Part shown: one piece after another, positions 57,352-62,875 of the stretch
Position numbering within the stretch: the stretch's first letter is position 1
Layout: every line of letters begins with the position of its first letter
Program-made: the position numbers and the translations under genes
NCBI RefSeq assembly: GCF_023703325.1
Contig: NZ_JAMQGM010000048.1
Span: forward strand, 1-62,875
From: Streptomyces meridianus
Lineage (GTDB): Bacteria > Actinomycetota > Actinomycetes > Streptomycetales > Streptomycetaceae
Direction: 5' to 3'
DNA: 62,875 nt
Notes under the pieces: model-generated
Told to the model about the DNA's origin: nothing
Seen by the model: the letters and a program-made list of their open reading frames with translations, nothing else
Database searches by the model: none

Positions 57352-58664
57352 GAGGAGGTCCCTTCCGGTTGGGTTCGGCGGAGTGTCACGAGCCGGGGGT
57401 CGGTGCGCGGGTCGTCGGGGCCCTGGGCGGTCGGAGTGAAGACCGCCGGGAGCGCCGTGAGGGCACGGGACCAGGGTGACGGCCGCCAGGTCAGAGCGTC
57501 GGCGTCGACGGCCAGGCGGATGTCCGGCAGAAGCCGCAGAACGGTCTCCACTGCGCTGTGGACGATGCCGCGAGCGGGCGACTGGGCGGGACAGCTGTGG
57601 CGGCCGGCCCCCCAGGCCAGGTGGGAGCGGTTGCCGATCGTGCGCGAGGGGTCGGCGGGGCGTACCGCGGGGTCGGCGTTGGCGGCGGCCAGGCCGAAGA
57701 TCAGGGCATCGCCGGCGCGGATACGACGGCCGCCGAGAAGGGTGTCGCGGACGGCCCAGCGGCCCGGGAAGTTCTGGGTGGGCGGGTCGCGCCAGAGCAC
57801 CTCCTCCAGCGCGTCCGAGACGGTGAACCGGCCGCGGCTCAGCGAGGTGCGGAACCGGTCGTCGGTGAGGACCAGACGGAGCGTGTTGGCTGTCCAGTTG
57901 ATGGTCGTCTCGTTGCCTGCAACCAGGATGACGACGAGGTGGTGGAGGACCTCGGCGTCGGTGAGTCGGGCGGGATGGTGCAGCAGCCAGGAGGCGAGGT
58001 CCTCACCCGGATCGGCCTTCTTGTGTGCCAGGAGTTCGGTGAGCAACGCCTCGAACTGCTTCCCGGCGCGGTGGGATTCGTCGCTGCTGTCGACGAAGTG
58101 CGTGATGGCGTCGATGAGCCGGGGGCCGTCGCTGTCGGGAACGCCGAGGAGACGGGTGAAGACCCGGAGGGGCAGCCGGCGGGCGTAGTCGGCGAGCAGG
58201 TCGGCCCGGCCGGTCTCGCACCACTCGTCGATCAGTTCGGCGGCGACGCGCTGGACGAGCAGGCGCAGTGCCTGCTGGTCGACGCGGTTGAGTGTGTCGG
58301 CGACGGCGCCCCGCAGGCGGATGTGGGCGTCGCCGTCGGCGTAGAGGACGGTGGGCCGCCAGCCCATCATCGGCAGCAGGCGGGAGTCGGGGGCGACACG
58401 GCCCTCGACGAGGGCGCGCCAGCGGCGGGAGTCCTTGGAGAAGCGTTCCTCGTCGCGGGCCACGGTGAGGAGTTCCTGGTAGCCGAGCAGCAGCCAGGCC
58501 TCGACTCCGGGCTCGAGTTCGACGGGTGCCACGGGGCCGTGTTCGGCGCGGAGTCCGGCGTAGAGGGCGTGCGGGTCCTCGGCCATGGCCCCTCCGCCGA
58601 GGAGGACGGCGCCGGTGTGGGGGCAGCCGGCGGGCGGTATGCCGCCGGTGGCGTCACCGCTCAT
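57216..58664 (-). CDS. Cytochrome P450-like protein lacking ExxR (CYP157-like), second pair
   Basis: 482 residues from ATG 58664, with GGAG 4 nt upstream. Paralogue of the protein at 36419-37852: KDSRRWRAL, I-helix VAGNETT, K-helix EVLW at 288-291 instead of ExxR, heme loop WGAGRHSCPA with Cys358. The C-terminal tail (last 45 residues, Pro/Ser/Thr-rich, ending SLARFRRGR) lies in the 136-nt overlap with the next P450 gene. Unlike the first pair, no cvn genes precede it. Confidence 0.88.
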   Translation of the reverse strand: MSGDATGGIPPAGCPHTGAVLLGGGAMAEDPHALYAGLRAEHGPVAPVELEPGVEAWLLLGYQELLTVARDEERFSKDSRRWRALVEGRVAPDSRLLPMMGWRPTVLYADGDAHIRLRGAVADTLNRVDQQALRLLVQRVAAELIDEWCETGRADLLADYARRLPLRVFTRLLGVPDSDGPRLIDAITHFVDSSDESHRAGKQFEALLTELLAHKKADPGEDLASWLLHHPARLTDAEVLHHLVVILVAGNETTINWTANTLRLVLTDDRFRTSLSRGRFTVSDALEEVLWRDPPTQNFPGRWAVRDTLLGGRRIRAGDALIFGLAAANADPAVRPADPSRTIGNRSHLAWGAGRHSCPAQSPARGIVHSAVETVLRLLPDIRLAVDADALTWRPSPWSRALTALPAVFTPTAQGPDDPRTDPRLVTLRRTQPEGTSSWTPNPAALSASAPSAGTSTRTTPGSGTPPRRLGWNSLARFRRGR

Positions 58665-59074
58665 GACGCTCCGTCGGCTTCGCCGGAGGATCCGCAGGGG
58701 GTGGGTTCGCGACCTGATTGCACGGGCACCGTGGGCATGATCGGAAGAGTAGCGCCTCGGCCTCCGGGGAAGCAGGGACTCGTGAGCCGTGCCTTCCTGC
58801 CGGTGGAGCCCTGCTCACGGGCCTTCGCGGTGCGGGTCGACCGGGCGGACTGTGGCTGTAAAGCGACGGTGACCGAGGGGAAGGGATTCGGTAAAGATTG
58901 CCGGGGCGAAACCTGCCCGGAAGTCGCAGTTACCCCGTCGGCGCCCCTCAGCTCTCGGCACATAACGACCTGACCTGCGAATACTCGACACCGCACGGGG
59001 GGTGAACACCTTCCCGCGGACCGTGGCGATCAGGTACGGTCGCCGCGCTGTGCAGAGCACCGAGGAGCAGGTCA
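58665..59074. other. Divergent intergenic region
   Basis: 410 bp between the CYP157-like gene (minus) and acyl-CoA ligase gene (plus). TACGGT at 59035-59040 is a plausible -10 for the ligase gene; promoters for the P450 pair were not identified. No gene seen. Confidence 0.5.
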
Positions 59075-60898
59075 TTGCGCGAGTTCACCAATCCACCCGT
59101 GGTGGCGCCGACTCAGGTCGGGGGCCTGGCCGATGCCGTCTACGAGAACGCCGCCGACGATCCGAACCGGGTTGCCCTCGGCCGCAAGGTCGACGGGGTC
59201 TGGGAGGACGTGACATCAGCCGAGTTCCGTGACGAGGTAATGGCGCTGGCCAAGGGGCTGCTCGCCGAGGGCGTGCGGTTCGGCGACCGAATCGCGATCA
59301 TGAGTCGCACCAGATACGAGTGGACCCTCTTCGACTTCGCTCTGTGGTCCATCGGAGCGCAGCCTGTCCCGGTCTACCCCACCTCCTCGGCGGAGCAGGT
59401 CTTCTGGATGCTGCACGACGCGAGCGTCTCCGCCGCGATCGTGGAGCACGAGGACCACGTGATGACGATCGGCTCGGTGATCGACCGGTTGCCCAACCTG
59501 CGGCGGCTGTGGCAGCTGGACGCCGGCGCGGTGGCCGAACTGTCCGCCGTCGGCGACCACATCGAGGACGAGGTCGTCCACCGGCACCGGCTGGCCGTGA
59601 CCCCGGACTCGCCGGCCACGGTCATCTACACGTCCGGCACCACCGGCCGTCCCAAGGGCTGCGTGATCACGCACGCGAACCTCATATTCGAGTGCGACAC
59701 CCTCATAGCCGGCTGGGAGTCCGTCTTCCAGTCCAAGCCGGGCGAAGCGGCGTCGACGCTCCTCTTCCTGCCTCTGGCGCACGTCTTCGGGCGCATGGTG
59801 GAGGTCACCACGATCCGGGCGCGGGTCAAGCTCGGACACCAGCCGGACGTGGCGGCCGCAGCGCTGCTGCCGGACCTCGCTGCTTTCAAGCCGACGTTCA
59901 TCCTGGCCGTGCCGTACATCTTCGAGAAGGTCTTCCAGGCGGCCCGGCGCAAGGCCGAGGCCGAGGGTCGCCTCGGGCCGTTCGAGAAGGCCGTCGAGGC
60001 CGCGGTGCGCTACGCGGAGGCGGTGGAGAACAAGGCCTGGGGAACGGGTCAGGGTCCCGGTGCGGCGCTGCGCATGCAGCACCAGCTTTTCGACAAGCTC
60101 GTCTACTCCAAGATGCGGGCGGCGATGGGCGGCCGCATCCGGTCCGCGATGTCGGGCGGTTCCGCCATGTCCCGGCGGCTCGGGCTGTTCTTCGCCGGCG
60201 CCGGGATCACGATCTACGAGGGCTACGGCCTCACCGAGACCACCGCCGCCGTCACGGCGAACCCGCCCAAACACACCCGCTTCGGGACTGTGGGCCCGCC
60301 GATTCCCGGCACCACGGTGCACATCGCCGAGGACGGCGAGATCTGGTTGCACGGCGGCCAGGTGTTCAGCGGCTACCTGAACGAGCCCAAGGCCACGGAC
60401 GCCGTGCTCCACGAGGGCTGGCTGGCGACCGGCGACCTCGGAGCGCTGGACAGGGACGGCTATCTGACGATCACCGGGCGGAAGAAGGAGGTCCTGGTCA
60501 CCTCCGGTGGCAAGACCGTCTCGCCGGTTCCGCTCGAGGAACGGGTCCGCGCCCACCCGCTGGTCGCGCAGTGCATCGTGGTGGGCAACGACCGCCCCTA
60601 CATCGCCGCGCTGGTCACCCTCGACCCGGAGGCCGTCTCCCACTGGCTGGAGATGCGGGGCAAGCCGAAGCTGGGCCCTGCGGACCTGGTGCGGGACCCC
60701 GACCTGGAGACGGAGATCCGCCGGGCCGTGGTGGCGGCGAACACCCTCGTCTCGCAGGCGGAGTCGATCCGTACCTTCCGGATCCTGGCCGCCCAGTTCA
60801 CCGAGGAGCACGGGCTGCTCACCCCCTCGCTGAAGCTGAAGCGCAAGGCGATCGAGAAGACCTACGGGACCGAGGTCGAGGCCCTCTACCACGGCTGA
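59075..60898 (+). CDS. Long-chain fatty acid-CoA ligase (AMP-dependent)
   Basis: 607 residues from TTG 59075, with GAGGAG 7 nt upstream. AMP-binding motif VIYTSGTTGRPKGCVITHAN, split: YTSGTTGRPKGC; gate region EGYGLTETTAAV; adenine-binding and Asp motif WLATGDLGALDRDGYLTITGRKKEVLVTSGGK (parts: TGDLGALDRDGYL, GRKKEVLVTSGGK). C-terminal Lys region KLKRKAIEKTYG. It activates long-chain fatty acids as CoA thioesters, feeding beta-oxidation or lipid synthesis. Monocistronic as far as seen. Confidence 0.93.
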   Translation: MREFTNPPVVAPTQVGGLADAVYENAADDPNRVALGRKVDGVWEDVTSAEFRDEVMALAKGLLAEGVRFGDRIAIMSRTRYEWTLFDFALWSIGAQPVPVYPTSSAEQVFWMLHDASVSAAIVEHEDHVMTIGSVIDRLPNLRRLWQLDAGAVAELSAVGDHIEDEVVHRHRLAVTPDSPATVIYTSGTTGRPKGCVITHANLIFECDTLIAGWESVFQSKPGEAASTLLFLPLAHVFGRMVEVTTIRARVKLGHQPDVAAAALLPDLAAFKPTFILAVPYIFEKVFQAARRKAEAEGRLGPFEKAVEAAVRYAEAVENKAWGTGQGPGAALRMQHQLFDKLVYSKMRAAMGGRIRSAMSGGSAMSRRLGLFFAGAGITIYEGYGLTETTAAVTANPPKHTRFGTVGPPIPGTTVHIAEDGEIWLHGGQVFSGYLNEPKATDAVLHEGWLATGDLGALDRDGYLTITGRKKEVLVTSGGKTVSPVPLEERVRAHPLVAQCIVVGNDRPYIAALVTLDPEAVSHWLEMRGKPKLGPADLVRDPDLETEIRRAVVAANTLVSQAESIRTFRILAAQFTEEHGLLTPSLKLKRKAIEKTYGTEVEALYHG

Positions 60899-61003
60899 TG
60901 CCGTTCCCGCCCGCCCGGCACCTGCGACAGGCGGGAATGCCCAGGAGGCGGGTGCCGTTGGAACGGGGGTACTCCGACCGACGACGCAAGGAACGACTGG
61001 CTC

Positions 61004-61837
61004 GTGAGCAACGTCCCGCACATCACTCTCAGCAACGGCGTCCGCATGCCGCAGCTCGGCTTCGGTGTCTGGCAGGTGCCGGACGACGAGGCCGCGAAGG
61101 CCGTCGGCACCGCGCTGGAAGCCGGCTACCGCAGCATCGACACCGCGGCGATCTACGGCAACGAGGAGGGCACGGGCAAGGCGATCGCCAGTTCCGGCAT
61201 CGCCCGCGAGGACCTCTTCGTGACCACCAAGCTCTGGAACTCCGACCAGGGTTACGACTCGACGCTGCGGGCGTTCGACACCTCCCTGGCCAAGCTGGGG
61301 CTCGACTACGTCGACCTCTACCTCATCCACTGGCCGCTGCCCTCCCGGGACGCCTACATCGACACCTGGAAGGCGTTCGAGAAGATCGCGGGCGAGGGCC
61401 GCGCGAAGGCCATCGGCGTCTCCAACTTCAAGCCGGAGCACCTCCAGCGCCTGCTGGCCGGGAGCGAGATCCCCCCGGTGATCAACCAGATCGAGCTGCA
61501 CCCGCAGTTCCAGCAGGCCGAGTCTCGGGCCTTCCACGCCGAGCACACCATTGCCACCGAGGCCTGGTCCCCGCTCGGGCAGGGCAAGGGGCTGCTGGAT
61601 GACCCCACCCTGGCAGCTGTTGCGCGCAAGCACGATCGGACGACCGCCCAGGTCGTCCTGCGCTGGCACCTCCAGGTGGGCAACGTGGTGATCCCGAAGT
61701 CGGTGACCCCGTCCCGCATCCGGGAGAACATCGACGTCTTCGGCTTCGAGCTCGATGCCGACGACCTGAGCGCCATCTCCGGCCTGGACAGCGGCAACCG
61801 CATCGGCCCCGACCCGTCGACGTTCGACATCGTCTGA
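61004..61837 (+). CDS. Aldo/keto reductase (2,5-diketogluconate reductase type)
   Basis: 277 residues from GTG 61004. Catalytic tetrad: Asp in RSIDTAAIYGNEE, Tyr in the same motif, Lys in VTTKLWN, His in LIHWPLP. NADPH-binding end: VIPKSVTPSRIRENIDVF. Typical short AKR5-like enzyme reducing aldehydes or keto sugars. It follows the acyl-CoA ligase gene by 105 bp and is convergent with the SUMF1-fold gene. Confidence 0.93.
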   Translation: MSNVPHITLSNGVRMPQLGFGVWQVPDDEAAKAVGTALEAGYRSIDTAAIYGNEEGTGKAIASSGIAREDLFVTTKLWNSDQGYDSTLRAFDTSLAKLGLDYVDLYLIHWPLPSRDAYIDTWKAFEKIAGEGRAKAIGVSNFKPEHLQRLLAGSEIPPVINQIELHPQFQQAESRAFHAEHTIATEAWSPLGQGKGLLDDPTLAAVARKHDRTTAQVVLRWHLQVGNVVIPKSVTPSRIRENIDVFGFELDADDLSAISGLDSGNRIGPDPSTFDIV

Positions 61838-61911
61838 CAGCCGCACTGCCCCAACACCGCGATCCACCGAGCGCGCGTGCCGCTTGCTGGACCGGCTCAT
61901 GAACGTCGGAA

Positions 61912-61936
61912 CCGCCCCTGGTTCGCCGAGGGGCGG
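61912..61936. terminator. Bidirectional terminator
   Basis: Core arms CCGCCCCT (61912-61919) and AGGGGCGG (61929-61936), extended by GGA/TCC across one mismatch, between the convergent aldo/keto reductase and SUMF1-fold genes. Confidence 0.7.
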
Positions 61937-61978
61937 CTCCGGCGTCGGTGAGGGCCCTGACCGTTCGGAATGAGGGTG

Positions 61979-62662
61979 TCACGGCCGAGGCAGCGGTGCG
62001 GAGCGCGTGATGCGGAATCCGACGTCGTCGATCCGGAAGGTCGGGTGACTGCGTCGCCGCACCGATGCCCTGCAGCTCCAGTGCTCGTCGGCCCACCCAC
62101 CGCCACGGAGCACCCGATAGGTGCCGTACACCTCGGCGTCGTAGACGTCCCAGCACCAGTCCCACACGTTGCCCAGCATGTCGTACAGGCCCCAGGCGTT
62201 GGGTTGCTTGCCTCCGACAGGGCGGATCCGCCCACCCGAGTTGCCCTGGTACCAGGCGACCTCATCGAGCGGGCCGTACCGCGGGCCGGTGGTGTCCGCA
62301 CGGCAGGCGTGCTCCCATTCGGCCTCGGTGGGCAGCCGGTACCCGTCTGCGGAGGTGTCCCATTCGGGTGCCTCAGCGTCGGAAAGGAGGCGATATGCGG
62401 GCGTCAGCCCCTCTCGCCGGGACAACGCATTGCAGAAGCGGACCGCGTCCCACCATGACACGCCTTCGACGGGCAGCCGGTCGCCTTGAGCGCCACTCGG
62501 CCGCTGACCGGTCACCTGTGCGTACCACGACTGCGTGACCGGGAACGCCGACATCCGGAACGGGGCAACCTCCACCGGCCAACTGCTCTGCGTCCGCCGG
62601 TCCGACAGGATCACCCGTCCTGACGGGACGGCGACCATGTCGCTTTCTGCCCCCGCGTCCAC
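61979..62662 (-). CDS. SUMF1/formylglycine-generating-enzyme fold protein
   Basis: 227 residues from GTG 62662 (GGGGTGG upstream; ATG 62638 also possible). Fold motifs: PVEGVSWWDAVRFCNALSRREGL, YRLPTEAEWEHACRAD, NAWGLYDMLGNVWDWCWD and VLRGGGWADEHWSCRASVRRR, each given in part. The paired active-site Cys (CxxxxC) of true formylglycine-generating enzymes is absent: only one Cys (WSCRAS) lies in that loop. It is therefore more likely a sulfoxide-synthase/EgtB-like or regulatory member than a sulfatase-activating enzyme. Confidence 0.85.
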   Translation of the reverse strand: MDAGAESDMVAVPSGRVILSDRRTQSSWPVEVAPFRMSAFPVTQSWYAQVTGQRPSGAQGDRLPVEGVSWWDAVRFCNALSRREGLTPAYRLLSDAEAPEWDTSADGYRLPTEAEWEHACRADTTGPRYGPLDEVAWYQGNSGGRIRPVGGKQPNAWGLYDMLGNVWDWCWDVYDAEVYGTYRVLRGGGWADEHWSCRASVRRRSHPTFRIDDVGFRITRSAPLPRP

Positions 62663-62875
62663 AACGGACCACCCCGCATCCGATCTGGCGGCTCCCTCAC
62701 TCCGGGCGAGATGAGCGACGAGCAGCTCGGCGCTGCCGCGTCATGGACATGTCGTCCAGTGCCGCACGTTTCCGTCACCGCAGTCTGCCCCGGCCCCACG
62801 GGGCGGCAATGGATGTTCGCCACATTGCACATTGCTGCGTGAGGTTTCCGGGACCGGTTGACATCCTCGCCGCCC
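62663..62875. other. Right-edge non-coding sequence
   Basis: 213 bp upstream of the SUMF1-fold gene. It contains a tandem ACATTGC ACATTGC near 62820-62835. No reliable gene start was seen before the window ends. Confidence 0.4.

Noticed and set aside
60907..60960. Hairpin between the acyl-CoA ligase and aldo/keto reductase genes
   Set aside because: Several short CCCGCC/GGCGGG and CGGCACC/GGTGCCG pairings compete and none is long enough for a confident terminator.
59216..61900. 894-codon minus-strand frame across the acyl-CoA ligase and aldo/keto reductase genes
   Set aside because: Composition is Arg/Gly/Asp-rich without domains; it spans two well-supported plus-strand genes.
62611..62832. 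73-codon minus-strand frame at the right edge
   Set aside because: Overlaps the start of the SUMF1-fold gene in another frame and has no coding character.

Overview
The window reads as high-GC actinomycete chromosome, almost certainly Streptomyces. The evidence is very GC-rich coding with G/C third positions, many GTG and TTG starts (one start looks like CTG), leaderless promoters, a conservon (cvnA-D plus P450s), a WhiB-family regulator, ABC-F proteins, an LPFR-motif micro-protein, and ESX-like secreted proteins with a mycosin. No rRNA, CRISPR array, insertion sequence, phage or plasmid module was seen. Two tRNA genes are present: initiator Met(CAT) and Leu(GAG), both on the minus strand.

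Layout. (1) 1-6102, minus strand: a tightly coupled envelope-polymer or phospholipid operon. It holds a CTG-started CDP-alcohol phosphotransferase with a multi-TM C-terminal domain, a sugar-phosphate nucleotidyltransferase, an AraM/EgsA-like glycerol-1-phosphate dehydrogenase, a second CDP-alcohol phosphotransferase, a GT2 glycosyltransferase and a truncated ABC-2 export permease. galE diverges from it. (2) 7.4-19.3 kb: mostly housekeeping genes (CDF metal exporter, idi, anti-sigma-like ATPase, enoyl-CoA hydratase, SCO6745-family protein, LPFR micro-protein, tex, DUF4328 protein, ABC-F). A GlxA-type regulator sits here with a DJ-1/PfpI gene broken by an amber codon. (3) 19.4-30.8 kb: a BCCT transporter, an MpaB-like protein divergent from a MerR regulator, then a minus-strand beta-oxidation operon (CaiB CoA-transferase, acyl-CoA dehydrogenase, thiolase, FadB) divergent from a saccharopine-dehydrogenase-like reductase. 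Similar dyads lie in both divergent regions, suggesting the MerR protein controls both. (4) 30.8-35.2 kb: a small membrane protein, a YCF48-like secreted protein, a YciI protein, endonuclease V, and an ABC-F ribosome-protection candidate with a WblC/WhiB7-style promoter and an attenuator-like leader.

(5) 35.3-40.6 kb: a conservon (cvnA-B-C-D, every junction overlapping) continued by an ExxR-less CYP157-like P450 and a canonical P450 whose 5' end lies 133 nt inside the former. A second pair with the same overlap, but no conservon, lies at 56.1-58.7 kb. (6) 41-48.5 kb: an acyl-ACP desaturase behind an operator-like dyad, tRNA-fMet, a WhiB protein, an orphan ESX-like trio (WXG100-like protein, WEG/Gly-rich protein, mycosin), an MBL-fold hydrolase, an NAD-dependent epimerase and a DUF4236 protein. 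(7) 48.9-62.9 kb: a Tat-exported M28 peptidase, an SDR, an unknown helical protein, a frameshifted tyrosine phosphatase gene, tRNA-Leu, an aldehyde dehydrogenase, fdhD, the second P450 pair, an acyl-CoA ligase, an aldo/keto reductase and a SUMF1-fold protein.

The most unusual items are the duplicated out-of-frame overlapping P450 pairs, the attenuator-like leader of the ABC-F gene at 33.3-33.5 kb, the glycerol-1-phosphate/CDP-alcohol cluster with a CTG start and an atypical CDP-alcohol phosphotransferase motif, and two freshly broken genes. All function calls come from reading motifs by eye; no database search was run.
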